Source: Trichosporon coremiiforme (Eukaryota; Basidiomycota; Tremellomycetes; Trichosporonales; Trichosporonaceae). From it: a DNA stretch of 64,000 bases. Below are positions 12,006 to 23,156 of the stretch, piece by piece. Where the stretch lies: NCBI GenBank assembly GCA_039545355.1, contig BCJJ01000005.1, forward strand, positions 1,301,008 through 1,365,007, written 5' to 3'. A program made the position numbers and the translations under genes. The number at the start of each line of letters is the position of its first letter. Within the stretch, counting starts at the first letter, position 1. Below the pieces are notes generated by a model. The model was not told where the DNA came from and made no database searches. It saw only the letters and a program-made list of their open reading frames with translations.

Positions 12006-12485
12006 GTCTGTTGGGAATGAGTGTGGTTGATGTCGTTGAGGTTGCTTGTTACAGTTGTGCTGGTCACCGGATGCCAGAAACTTGGAACTCTCGCTGGTGG
12101 AGGTGAGTGGAGGCCGCGGATTGCAAAAATTACACCTGGGCAGGCGTGAGCTTGGCATGGCTCGGTGGCGAATGCAGAATCCTAATGGTCGATTACCGCC
12201 GATTACGTTACGATCGGCGCTGGCTAATTCCCGGCAGGAGAATGCTAATTGGCGACCCGGATGACGCACCTGACGTAGTAGACGTAGCATTCACGCCGTG
12301 ACTGAATCCGAATCCACGAGCCATCAAGACACAACCACTCTCAACTCAACCTACCATCTTATCAGCACATCATCTCTCATCGACCCCACAAAACCCAGCA
12401 ATCGATTCCCAAAACGCATGTCAACATAGTCCAGACCCCGCCAAAACTCCACCTTCACCTCTGAGACCGTGGACACACCCTTATC
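12006..12485. promoter_or_regulatory. Divergent promoter region RRP17/TSC2
   Basis: This 480-bp space separates two divergent starts and should contain both promoters. The part just before the TSC2 ATG (about 12310-12480) is C/A-rich and low in G, as in fungal 5' leaders. I see no gene. Confidence 0.5.
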
Positions 12486-15400
12486 ATGGCCGACAAACGG
12501 CCCCAGAGTCATGCGACGTCTCTGACGTCCCTCCTCTTTGGGCGCCGCACCAGCAACAAGTCGTCCTCGTCCAAGTCCTCCTTATCCCTCACCTCCAACC
12601 AGGTCGATGCACGCAAAGCGACTCCTAGCTCGAGCGTCACTACCAGCGACCAGTTCGATGAGGACGCCGCCCGACTCACCTCCCCACGCGGAGGCACCGT
12701 GCCCTTGCCCGGCATCTCTGCCCCTGTCGCCCCCGGGTCGTCTGCCCCGTTCCAGATCGACCAGGCGCTCGCGTCGATGGAGACTGCGGACAAGAAAAGT
12801 ACAGAGCTTGTCGATCTCGTGAAGGCGACGAGCGTGCACCTCGCCAACGTCCTGCTCGACTACCATGGTTCGAACCCGCCGTCGCTCGAGGAGATGGGGC
12901 TCGATGCCGAAGGCGCGCGGAAGCTGTACGCATACGCGATCGACTTTTGCTCTCCGAACAGAGAGTATGCCTTGCGCACCGCCGCGATGCGGTTGCTCGC
13001 TGTGCTGCTCGGTGCTATGCCGCCGCGCGAGGCTGCCCTCGACCCTACCCCCACATATCTTCCGCTGACCGTGACGAAGGTGACGCTGTACCGGCTGATC
13101 ACAGCGTCATCGGCCAACTCCCCAGGCTCGGGTCCCATGCACACGAACCAGATCTTCGTTGAGGTCGGCGCCCTCAAGGCGTTGACGCGCGATGGACAGT
13201 ACATGGACGGCATGGATGGCATCGCTGGCTGGCTGACGCGCACGCTGATCGACCTGCAGCCCGACTGGGTCATATGGTGCGCCGACCCGGACGACAGTGT
13301 GCTCGACGACAGTCGCGACTCGCCGTTCGGCCCCATCAAAAGTGCGTCGCCCGCAACAGCGGCGTGCGAGATCATCGCCCTCCTCTCAACCATTATCCAG
13401 AACTGCCTTCCCCTCTTCGCACCCAACGACCTGAGCGCCGTCGTACGCCCGATCCTCAAGTACCTGTGGGCTGGCATGACAGCCACCATCCCTGCCTCCG
13501 CGCCCGAGGGCGCAACGTCGCCCCATGGGCCCAGCTCGACACACTCCTCAGTCCACCACTCGAAGCACGGCTCGGCCGTCGGTGCCGTCCGCCGGGGCGC
13601 CGACACGCGCCGTACCTCGAGCTTAACCGTCGGCCGCGTGGAGCCTTTCCCCGCCAAGCCGTCCAAGTCGCCTACACGGTCGCCGATTTCACGGCCGCCC
13701 AAGTGGGCGTCGCCGTTCAAGGCTATGTGCGCGCTCGTGCACATGCTGTTCGAGACGACGACGATCAACGACGACCTATTCAACCGCGTGTTTGAGCTGC
13801 TGTGCTTCGCATTCGGACAGGACGACACGATGTTAGGCGCGGATCTGCTGTTAGCCGCACAAGAGCTTGTGCAGACGATGCTCGGAGCAAAAAGCGGACG
13901 TCGAGGCGAGCTCGCGCTGCGTAAGGCGCTCGAAGGCAGGCTCATCATCACAAAGAACGAGGCGCGCAAGAACATCGATGTCGAGCGCAAGGTTACGCGC
14001 GGCGCTGTAGTCATCGTCCGTGTTTGCATCCAGGACGCCGCCTTCATGGCGCCCCTCGGTACACGCTCGTTTTCGTTTTCGTCCCTCGCTTCCTCACTCG
14101 TCGCCGCCGAGTCCACATCTCGATACCCTGGAAACGACAAGATCGACGTGTGGACACGCTGGAACCCCGTCGATATGGAAATTCTGCACCTTGTTGACAC
14201 TAATCTGAGTGCGCTCGAGGACGGCTCTGCTACCGGCAACGTTGACGCGTGGACGGAGGGCGAGGCGATCGCCGAGGTTCTTGACGGTCTCCGCGCCGTT
14301 GTTCAGGCGAACGCCCCTGACTCCGGCCGAGGCTTGCTCAAGACCGGCAACGTGCCCCTCGTTTCGCTCTTTAGCACGCTGGTGCACCGCGTGCCGCACG
14401 CGATCGGCAAGCTGCATGCACGGCTGCACACGAGCCAGTCGGCGGCGCAGTCCGACCCCTCGTTCTACCACCCGAAGTACATTGAACTGCTTCTCGACCT
14501 CGGCCCCAACCTGGACGAGGAGACGGGCGCAATCATCATCGACTACTACCAGCGCGAATGCCTATGTCTCCCATTCACGTCCGAGTGGATCAAGAACATT
14601 TGGAAGCTGCTCGAGGCGTTCGCGCTCTCGAACGACCTGCCCATCGCGCGCGAGCGTGTTTCGCACCTCCTCTACAACGATGTTTACGTGTACGTCGAGG
14701 ACCTGTCCGAGAGCCGCGAGCAGCTCGTCGAGCAAGTCATCGTACCATACTTTGAGCGTTGGCTGCCAGAGGAAACGAACGACGAACTCCTCCACGACGC
14801 CCTCGAGGTTCTCGTGCGCGCTGCCGTTTCGGAGACGATGCAGAAGGACGACGAGCGGAGGCGAGAGCGCGCGAACCATGCCCAGATCGACGTCGAGGCT
14901 GAGGACGCGAACGCGCTCCCGACCCAGCAGATGGAGGAGGAGGTGCAGAGCGGCAGCTTTGACGCGATCCGCAAGCTGCTCACGAAACTCGCGAACGAGC
15001 CCGCCTGCAAGGAGGTCGTTGGCGGCGAGCCCGCTACGTCCCGCTTAACGTCGCCCTTGTCACCAGGTACCGAGCCGACGACGGGCCCGCCATTAAACCC
15101 TGTGCGTGGCCGCGCCCCGCGCGAGTCCGGTCTCCGCTCGCTCATGCGCACCCTGTCGCCAGCGCGTGAGCCGAGCCAGAGCTCGAGCAGCAATGCTTCA
15201 GTCGCCCACGAGGATATCAGCAAGGAAAAGGAGAGTAAGGATCGTAAGGATAGCGAGGAGAGCAAGAAGATCGTTCCCGCGCGACAGGGCAACCAGCACA
15301 TCGGTTGCAAGAGTGTGCGGGCCGTCAAGGCGCTCATCGCAATTTTCACGCGGCTTGCCTTCACGTCGCCGCAGACGCGCGTCAACTGTCAGCGGCCAAT

Positions 15401-18320
15401 CCGCACGCCGGCCTCCGCGCGCTGCATCGTTGTGTACCGTGACCTGATCTGTCTCCTGTTCCCTCTGTCCGAGACGCCGGGCATCACGAAGCTGCCGGCT
15501 CGCTGCCCCCGCGCGCGCCTCACGATCCTGCAGTGGTCTATGCGCCTGCGCGCCGACCGCCAGCACCGCATCCTGTTCCGCGGGGACATCAACCGCTTCG
15601 TCGCGCCGTTCGCGTCGATCCTGTACCGCACGAAGGAGACGGAGGAGGGCGTGCGCCAGGCGATCGAGCAGGACGAGCAGCGCAAGCGCATACGCTCGCA
15701 GGGTCCTGCCGGCGGACGTGCACCGACTGGAGGAGCAGACGAGGAGCGCGGCCGCACAGCGCGACCCGACCAGCCGTCGACGCGCTCGCGCTCCCGCTCG
15801 AAGGCTGCCGGACCCATGCTGCGTACTGCTAGCATTGACTCGCAGCAGTACAACCCCCTGTGGTGCGTGCCGGAGACGCTGAGCTTCGAGGTGCCGCCCG
15901 ACAACCAGCCCTCGGAGGGCCTCATGACATACGACCCGCACCATCCCAGTCTCATGGTGCAGGGCGCGCCGCTCGTCGAGGGTGTCTGGCTCCCGGTCTC
16001 CGAGTACGTGCGCGCGCTGAACGGCCTGCTCCGCTGGGAGTCAAACTGGGAGCTCGTGTCGTACGTGCTCACGTTCCTGCCTCAGCAGCTGGGCAACAAG
16101 CACTTCTTCCACGGCACGCGTGCGACGCGCGAGGTCAAGGGCTTGCTCCGCGTGCTCTGCGAGGGCATCCTCGAGACGGACAACCGCTGGGAGCGCCGCT
16201 TCCAGACGCCGTCGTTCATCAAGCGTCCGCACATCAACTCGGCGGCGTACCAGTCTCTCTCGATCCTGATCTCGTATCGCTCCACCTTCGACCGAGGCGA
16301 GTGTGACGCGCTCGTGCAGTCGCTCGTCGCCGGTCTCGAGGGCAACGCGCTCCTCGCCAAGCCGTGTCTGCAGGCGCTCACGATATGCATCCACGAGCTC
16401 GAGCCCTATGTTGCCAAGAACATGCTCGCGATCCTGCAGAAGACGCAGCAGATCCTTTCCACCCCCGCTGTCGCGGTGCACATCCTTGAGTTCCTCGTTG
16501 CGCTTGGCAACTCGTCGCTGTACCGTAACTTCACCGACGACCAGTACCGCCTCGTCTTCGCTGTTGCGATCGGCTACATCGCCGAGCACAACACGCGCTC
16601 GGACCAGAGCGTCGACTTCAGCGGCGCCCGCGACGCGTACACGCTCTCGCAGCACGTCATCGGCCTCGCGTACCACGCCATCTACTTGTGGTTCCTGACG
16701 CTGAAGATCCCGCAGCGGCAGCGGCATGTCAGCGAGTTGGTGCGCGGGCTGCTGCATGCCAAGTCGCAGCGCGCGCCTGTCGACGAGCGCACAGAGGTGT
16801 GCTTCGACTGGCTCGCGCGCTACACGTACGGCAACGCGGACCCGAAGCCGGCCTCGTCGTTCCTGAACGAGATGGTCATGGTACAGAACGGGGACAACGA
16901 CACGCCTCCGCGCTCCCAGTCCTGGCTCCTCGGCGGCGCCATCATCACCGTCACGGCGCACGCGCGTACAGGTTGGGCGACAATCCAGACTACGCGCGCC
17001 ACCGGCCAAACGGCCGTTGTATGTAAGCTGGAGAACGTGCCGCTGTTGGGCCTCGGCGAGGCCAACGCCGACATGACTTCCCTCCCTGCCTCTCTCATGG
17101 CGAACCGCGAGCTTGTGCGCGACGTGAACATTGATCCCGTCGCGGACCAGGACGTGTCGACCCAGAAGGAGCCTGAGGTACCCGCCGAGAAGGCTATCGA
17201 CGGTGACGTCGACCCCGCGCGCGCCATCGCGCTCGTCAAACCCAAGACCGACGCACAGGAGCCCGAAACCTACGTCTGGTCCGGCGTCACGCCGTCTCAG
17301 CGCCGCAAGGACGTTGTCATCGAGCCGTCGTACCTGGCGCTGCAGCTTCTGTCTTCGTACCCGAACAGCTCTGCTGCCATTCCTCGCGGCCGCATCATCC
17401 CGAAGGAGCCCAAGTTTGACCGAGCCTTGCGCGGCATCGAAGCCACGCCCGTCATCAACGCGCAGTCTATTGCGGTCCTCTACGTCGGCCCTGGTCAGAC
17501 TACTGAGCGCGAGATCCTCGGCAATACGGACGGCTCGCCTCTGTACCTCGACTTCATGGCCGGTCTCGGGCGCGTGATCAAGCTGAAGGGCCAAATGGAC
17601 GTGTTCACGGGCAAGCTTGATCGAGTAAACGATACGGACGGCGCTTACGCGTACGCGTGGTGGGACGACTTGGCGCAGATCATCTTCCACACGGTCACGC
17701 TCGTGCCGAACCTGCCGCACGACCCCGAGTTCAATAACAAGAAGCGCCTCGTCGGCAACGACTACGTGCGCATAGTGTACAACGAGTCAGGGCAGGACTA
17801 TGCCTTCGACACGCTCCGGACCCAGTTCAACTTCGTCAACATTGTCATCTCGCCGTATGCGACGCGCGACGTGGCCGATGGCTCTGGCGGTCCCATGGGT
17901 TCCAGTGGTCTCGGAGGCGCGACGTCCCCTCCTCCCGGCGCCGCTGGCGCCGGAGCAGCGGGAGGTCTGGACGACTGGGGCGGCGACAGCGAGGACTTCT
18001 TCAAGGTCACGGTGCAGCGTGCTCCCGGCATTCCCGACTTCAGCCCCATCGGGGAGTACAAGCTGGTTTCGAAGAAGAATCTGCCCAGTCTCATCAGGCA
18101 GATGGCGCACCACGCGCACTCGATGGCAGTCCGCTTCCAGCACGTCCAGAACTCGACCAACGCGGCGAGCGCAGAATACATCACCTCTTGGCGATACCGT
18201 CTGCGCAGCATTGCGAGGTTGAGGGAACTGCTCCCGCAGATTGCGGGAGAGGAGGGGGGCACGGAGGAGGTGCTTCGTGATTTCACGAGGATCTTCTCAC
18301 CGCCGCAGCCCGCAGAGTAG
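12486..18320 (+). CDS. TSC2: Tuberin, Rheb GTPase-activating protein
   Basis: One uninterrupted frame of 1944 codons starts at ATCATGGCCGAC. Tuberin, with hamartin, switches off the small GTPase Rheb and so restrains TORC1. The first roughly 1650 residues are helical-repeat-like with two low-complexity linkers (about 345-400 and 860-935). The C-terminal Rap/Ran-GAP domain covers about 1660-1900. It includes GQTTEREILGN, a WWDDLAQIIFHTVTLVPN stretch, and the catalytic asparagine thumb N1758 in VGNDYVRIVYN, matching the GNDFV motif of animal TSC2. A Gly/Ala/Pro insert (about 1800-1835) interrupts the domain. No intron is needed, which is unusual beside genes with up to nine exons. No TSC1 candidate is in the window. 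Confidence 0.93.
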   Translation: MADKRPQSHATSLTSLLFGRRTSNKSSSSKSSLSLTSNQVDARKATPSSSVTTSDQFDEDAARLTSPRGGTVPLPGISAPVAPGSSAPFQIDQALASMETADKKSTELVDLVKATSVHLANVLLDYHGSNPPSLEEMGLDAEGARKLYAYAIDFCSPNREYALRTAAMRLLAVLLGAMPPREAALDPTPTYLPLTVTKVTLYRLITASSANSPGSGPMHTNQIFVEVGALKALTRDGQYMDGMDGIAGWLTRTLIDLQPDWVIWCADPDDSVLDDSRDSPFGPIKSASPATAACEIIALLSTIIQNCLPLFAPNDLSAVVRPILKYLWAGMTATIPASAPEGATSPHGPSSTHSSVHHSKHGSAVGAVRRGADTRRTSSLTVGRVEPFPAKPSKSPTRSPISRPPKWASPFKAMCALVHMLFETTTINDDLFNRVFELLCFAFGQDDTMLGADLLLAAQELVQTMLGAKSGRRGELALRKALEGRLIITKNEARKNIDVERKVTRGAVVIVRVCIQDAAFMAPLGTRSFSFSSLASSLVAAESTSRYPGNDKIDVWTRWNPVDMEILHLVDTNLSALEDGSATGNVDAWTEGEAIAEVLDGLRAVVQANAPDSGRGLLKTGNVPLVSLFSTLVHRVPHAIGKLHARLHTSQSAAQSDPSFYHPKYIELLLDLGPNLDEETGAIIIDYYQRECLCLPFTSEWIKNIWKLLEAFALSNDLPIARERVSHLLYNDVYVYVEDLSESREQLVEQVIVPYFERWLPEETNDELLHDALEVLVRAAVSETMQKDDERRRERANHAQIDVEAEDANALPTQQMEEEVQSGSFDAIRKLLTKLANEPACKEVVGGEPATSRLTSPLSPGTEPTTGPPLNPVRGRAPRESGLRSLMRTLSPAREPSQSSSSNASVAHEDISKEKESKDRKDSEESKKIVPARQGNQHIGCKSVRAVKALIAIFTRLAFTSPQTRVNCQRPIRTPASARCIVVYRDLICLLFPLSETPGITKLPARCPRARLTILQWSMRLRADRQHRILFRGDINRFVAPFASILYRTKETEEGVRQAIEQDEQRKRIRSQGPAGGRAPTGGADEERGRTARPDQPSTRSRSRSKAAGPMLRTASIDSQQYNPLWCVPETLSFEVPPDNQPSEGLMTYDPHHPSLMVQGAPLVEGVWLPVSEYVRALNGLLRWESNWELVSYVLTFLPQQLGNKHFFHGTRATREVKGLLRVLCEGILETDNRWERRFQTPSFIKRPHINSAAYQSLSILISYRSTFDRGECDALVQSLVAGLEGNALLAKPCLQALTICIHELEPYVAKNMLAILQKTQQILSTPAVAVHILEFLVALGNSSLYRNFTDDQYRLVFAVAIGYIAEHNTRSDQSVDFSGARDAYTLSQHVIGLAYHAIYLWFLTLKIPQRQRHVSELVRGLLHAKSQRAPVDERTEVCFDWLARYTYGNADPKPASSFLNEMVMVQNGDNDTPPRSQSWLLGGAIITVTAHARTGWATIQTTRATGQTAVVCKLENVPLLGLGEANADMTSLPASLMANRELVRDVNIDPVADQDVSTQKEPEVPAEKAIDGDVDPARAIALVKPKTDAQEPETYVWSGVTPSQRRKDVVIEPSYLALQLLSSYPNSSAAIPRGRIIPKEPKFDRALRGIEATPVINAQSIAVLYVGPGQTTEREILGNTDGSPLYLDFMAGLGRVIKLKGQMDVFTGKLDRVNDTDGAYAYAWWDDLAQIIFHTVTLVPNLPHDPEFNNKKRLVGNDYVRIVYNESGQDYAFDTLRTQFNFVNIVISPYATRDVADGSGGPMGSSGLGGATSPPPGAAGAGAAGGLDDWGGDSEDFFKVTVQRAPGIPDFSPIGEYKLVSKKNLPSLIRQMAHHAHSMAVRFQHVQNSTNAASAEYITSWRYRLRSIARLRELLPQIAGEEGGTEEVLRDFTRIFSPPQPAE

Positions 18321-18539
18321 GTTTGCTGCCACCATCGAGCAAAGCAGGGAGGAGAAGAGGAAAACGGAAGAAGAAGAGACACCGAAGCGAAATCAGAAAG
18401 GAACCACGAAGAAAACTTGTACGAAACTCACGTACAAACCTAGCGACACATCTCATTGTAGCAACTTTACTCTCTCAGCTCCTGTCCATGCACTGCATCT
18501 ACCCACAGTCTCTATGTACAAGTCTGCATCTATGTTGCA

Positions 18540-20408
18540 CTACATGCGCGCCTCCTTGACTCTGAGCTCTCTGAGCAGCTCAGCGGCCCGATCTCTCTCA
18601 TGCGCATTGCTCGCAGCGACCTTCTCGAGATACTGCGCCGCGAGCGTCCAATCGCCCTTGTGAGTGCCCATCTCCCACTCCGCGACCGCCAAATAACTCG
18701 GCGCGAGCTCGACGATGCTCGTCTTCTCCCTCTCCCCCAGCGCGAGGAGTTTGCGGTGATACCCGATCGCATCGGGAGAGGGGCTGATCCCCCTCGCGCC
18801 GTCGACTGTCGTGTGTAGCGACGCGAGTTTCGCGAGGATCGTCGGTGTCTGCGCCTTGTCCGCGCCCAGGAGGGCTCTCGTATGCGCCGAGATGGCGTCG
18901 CCCAGCCGGCCGAGTCCCTCGTACACGGTCGCGAGCGCCGTCCACATTCGACAGTCGTAGGGACGCAGCGACGTCGCCTGGTTGTAGTACTCAATCGCAT
19001 ACATGGGCATGTCGAGTAACTCGTACGCCTGTCCGAGGCCGTACCAGGCGCGATAGTCTTTCGGGTTGACGTCGATCGCCTTACGGTACGCCTCGATAGC
19101 TGCGTGCGAGTTCTTCAGTTCGACAAACTCGTGCCCCATCAGCGTCCATGCCGGCAGGTACTCGCGGTTAAAAGTCAAAGCGCGGCGGAAGTACGTGATA
19201 GCCTTGGTGTGGTCGGCCCGGCTGGAGTAGTAGTTCCCAATGAGGGTGCAGACCTCGGGCCGGTTCCGGTCGAGTTCGGCGTACTCGTGTGCCAGCTTGC
19301 CGAGTTTCGCGCGCTTGTCCATGACGTACAGCATGTTGCTGTAGATATCCACCTCTTCCATGCGGAATGGGTCTGCGGCCTGGACGGCGTCGAACTCGGC
19401 TTCCGCCGTCGCAAAGTCGCGCATGTGGTAGTACACCATCGCGCGCTGCGCCTTCAGGTGTACGCTGTCGGGGAAGGTCTCCTGGAGCTCGCCAATCATC
19501 GTCAGCACCAGGTCCGTAGCCGTGTGCAGGTCGAGCATGACTGTGATTGCGAAGAAGGAGAGCATCGGGCCAGAGGGCAGACGCTCTTTCAGCGCGATAA
19601 ATGTATCGGCCGAATCAACGAGTTGCGCGAGCTGGCTCCAGCAGCTCCAGTTGTAAGGCTTGGCGCGGACAGAGGTCACGAAGCACTCGACGGCGGCGTC
19701 GCGCTGCTCCAGCCGCATGTGCACCAAGCCTCGGAGGTAGACGAGGTACGGATCCGTCTCGGGCTGCAGCTCGGCGAGAATCTGCGTCAGCGCCGGAAAC
19801 AGAGCCAGGCGCTCCTGCTTCGTGTCCAGGAAGTGCGGGAGGGATTCCTGCGCCTTCCTGTCCGCACTCAGGTAGGCGGCGTAGTTGCGCAGGAAACGCG
19901 AGCGTGCTCCACGCGCAGCACGCAGAGTGTGTACGACACGGTCGAGCTCGTGGATGTCAAAGTACGACTTGGCGAGCTGGAAGTTGTCCTCCTCCAGGAC
20001 GTCTTCCTCCTCCTCAATCTCGACGCCGTGCCGTGTCCGCGCGCGTGACGGGCCCGCCTCGCCGTCCACCATTGTCATTGCTGGCCGCTCGTCTCCCAGG
20101 TCGAAACTGGCGAAGCCTGCCGGACTGCCCTGCAACTCCCCGAAGCTCGGCCGCGGTCGGACTATTGGCGATCCGCCGACGAGCGAGGTGTCCTGCGGTG
20201 GCGGGGAGAAGGGCAGATACGGCGCGGAGCGGTACTCTTTCGGCAGCGACATCAGCAGCTCCGACGCCCTGAGGTCAGCTCTCGGCAAGGATAGCTCAGC
20301 TTACCATTTCGCTGCCACGAGCAGACCACGGTCCTTCAGTTCTCGTACTGTCGTGCGCAGGTCGTGCGCCATCTGCACCTTGGCGGCGGGCGCGAGCTTT
20401 GGCGCCAT
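18540..20408 (-). CDS. CDC23: Anaphase-promoting complex subunit 8 (Cdc23)
   Basis: Exons 20408-20305 and 20268-18540 give about 610 residues. The start MAPKLAPAAKVQM leads to a short helix (RELKDRGLLVAAKW), and the intron splits the Trp codon before ASELLMSLP. A low-complexity insert follows, then about nine tetratricopeptide repeats from about residue 150 to 570, for example GNYYSSRADHTKAITYFRRA and GLGQAYELLDMPMYAIEYY. Apc8/Cdc23 is a TPR scaffold of the anaphase-promoting complex, the ubiquitin ligase that drives anaphase and mitotic exit. The N-terminal motif and the repeat order match this subunit better than Cdc16 or Cdc27. It converges with TSC2 (219-bp gap) and diverges from PRP4. 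Confidence 0.93.
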
Positions 20409-20803
20409 CGTTGTCGTCCTTTGGTCGTTGTTCAGGCAGAGAGATGTCGTCGCCGTCGCGATCTGCCCGGATGTCAACAATCGTTATCCAGGCACGGAGT
20501 GGACTGACCTCCACTTTGTGAATTTGCTTCCGTCCAGTGCGCTGGGCACGCAGCTTCGGCGCACGGTTCCAATTACCGGACGATAACAATTCCAAGCTGG
20601 CGGCGAACTCACAAGACCACTCTTCCTTCTCTTCCATCCTTCCTTCGAACAACCCTTCCTTCCCTTCGACAACACCTCACCTTCGTGCTGCACGCCACCG
20701 CCTCACCCACCCAGGTAAAGCACACGGCCGAGCTGCCGAAGCCATACACACCTCTTCCATCCTGTAATCACCCCCTCTCCGCGTGCCAGACTGTTCTCAC
20801 ACC
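20409..20803. promoter_or_regulatory. Divergent promoter region CDC23/PRP4
   Basis: This 395-bp space lies between the two divergent start codons. The PRP4 side (20590-20800) is C-rich with TTCC runs, as is typical of a leader. No gene is visible. Confidence 0.5.
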
Positions 20804-23060
20804 ATGCCCAGCTCAGGAACTAAGCGTCCTGCCCCGCCGCACCTTGACGAGCGCAACGAACGCCGCGACAGGCCCCGCGACTGGCGCGACGCATACTTTG
20901 CCGACCGGGACGGAGACCGCGAGGCCAGCCGCAACGGCCACCGACGCGATGAACGCGATCGCCATGACCGTCATGCCCACGGACACCGCGACAGGGGGCG
21001 CAGAGACATAGGGTACGACCGCCACAGAGACTACCGCCGCGATGAACGCAGGCATGATCGCACTCCTCGATCCCATGAGAGAGAGGAGGGAGAGTAAGTC
21101 ACACTTGCGGTTGGCCGTGCACCGTCGCTAACCATCACTAGGATCGAGTCGCCGCCGCGCGTTGCCAGCCGCCTCAGCCCCCGCCGCTCGCCGATGAAGT
21201 CGCCGGTCCGGTCTCCGGCTCGCCAGCCGGTCAGTATCCCCAGTGACCCGCGGATGAAGGAGAAGGAGATCGGGCGCACACACGATCCGGTCAAGATCGC
21301 TGTGCCCGCGCCCGCACCTGCTGCTGATGAACCAGAGCCAGAGCCAGAGCCAGAGGAGGAAATGGACGAGGAAAAGCGCATCGAGGAGCGGAGGAAGAAG
21401 CGCGAGGTGCTCCTAGCCAAGTTCCGCGTCGGAGAGGTCCCGAAGCCTTCTCTGCCCGGTTCGCCAGTCAAACCGTCAGCTGCCCAGAGCCCCGCTAGCA
21501 ACGGGCCGGGCACTGGTGTGAACTCGGAGACGGGCGCGACGCCCCTCATGCAGAACCTCGCTACCAGCTCTCATGCGCCGTCACCGATCACAGCGAACCC
21601 GTCCCAGGCGCCGACGCCGCTCGCTGGTGAGGATCTCGCGAAGCCGGCTGGGGCCGAGAAGAGTGACCGGGATGGCGTCTCGGCCGCCGAGTACAACGAG
21701 CGCGCCAAGGGTGGCGACAAGGAGATGCCTGCCGATGTGGAGAAGAAGGAGGATGAGTGGGAGGAGGTCGAGATCGAGGTCTCCGACGATGATGACGAGG
21801 AGATGGACATGTTCGCCGCGTTCGGGGACGAGGAGACGCCGAAGAAGAAGCGCAAGGTCAAGGTGCGCCGACGTAAGGGCGCTAATGGGACTGAGGCGAT
21901 CGAGTACATCGACAAGAAGCCGAAGTCTGCTGCGGCGGCTGCGCTCGAGGTCGTCGATAACGTGGACGACGTCGAGGGCTACTACCGCATCACGCCAGGC
22001 GAGATCCTCGACGACGGACGGTACCAGATTACCGTGACGCTGGGCAAGGGCATGTTCTCGGCTGTCGTCAAGGCGAAGGTGTTGAAGGCAGTCGGACAGG
22101 AGCGGCACCAGGATGTGGTTGGCCGCGAGGTCGCGATCAAGCTCATGCGCTCCCAGGAGAGCATGTACGTCGCCGGCCGGAAGGAGGCGCAGGTGCTCAA
22201 GCTGTTGAACGATGCTGACCCGGGAGACAAGAAGCACATCGTGCGCATGGACCGCACGTTCGAGCATCGCGGGCACTTCTGCATCGTCACTGAGAGCATG
22301 AGCATGAACCTCCGCGACGTCATCAAGCGTTTCGGCAAGGACGTCGGACTCAACATGAGGGCCGTCCGCACGTACGGGCACCAGATGCTGCTAGCGCTGT
22401 CGCTCATGCGGCGCTGCAACATTGTGCACGCCGACATCAAGCCCGACAACGTTCTCGTGTCTGAGAACAAGGCCGTATTGAAGGTGTGTGACCTGGGTAC
22501 CGCTGCCGAAGTCTCTGCCGGCGAGATCACGCCGTACCTCGTGTCGCGGTTCTACCGCGCCCCTGAAATCAGTGAGCTACTTGACCGCTGATATCAGCTG
22601 ACATCCAGTTCTCGGACTGCCGTACGACACGGCGATCGACATGTGGGCGATCGGCTGCACGCTGTATGAGCTGTACACGGGCAAGATCCTGTTCCCAGGC
22701 CGGTCGAACAACCACATGCTGCTGTGCATGATGGAGACGAAGGGCAAGATCCCGAACCGACTGATCAAGAAGGCGTCGCTGGGCCACGACCACTTCGACG
22801 AGAACATGAACTTTATCTCCGTCGAGCGTGACCGTATCACGGGCGCCGACGTCGTTAAGACTGTTGTCATCAACAAACCCTCGCGTGATCTCAGGAGTCG
22901 CCTCATGCCCTCCAGCTCGGCGCAGATGAAGATGCCCGAGGCGGAACTGCGCCAAATCCAGCAGTTCATCGATCTGCTCGACAAATGCCTAGCGCTTGAC
23001 CCGCTGCGCCGCATCTCGCCCCGCGAAGCGCTCAACCACCCCTTCATCACGGGGCAGTAG
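20804..23060 (+). CDS. PRP4: Pre-mRNA-splicing kinase Prp4
   Basis: Exons 20804-21093, 21142-22571 and 22609-23060 encode about 723 residues. The first 100 residues are rich in Arg/Asp/His (RD/RE dipeptides), as in splicing factors. An acidic and Lys-rich linker follows, then the kinase domain from about 385 to the end. Visible motifs are the glycine loop GKGMFSAVVKAK, the ATP-binding lysine K430 (VAIKLM), catalytic D528 in HADIKPDNVLV, DLG in place of DFG, and an activation loop ending FYRAPEI. The second intron falls right after the APEI codons and exon 3 continues LGLPYDTAIDMWAIGC. Prp4 kinases phosphorylate Prp6/Prp31 to activate the spliceosome, which fits a genome with many short introns. 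Confidence 0.93.
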
Positions 23061-23156
23061 ACTTGTAGATATGAATGACATACTGTACATATCTTGTTAC
23101 AACACGCAGTTCTGGTACCATGACAAACATAAACCCATTGATCAACGGCCTGTGAT

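Noticed and set aside
16041..17720. 559-codon minus-strand frame inside TSC2
   Set aside because: It lies fully opposite the tuberin GAP region, is rich in Arg/Val/Leu from codon bias and has no recognisable motif.
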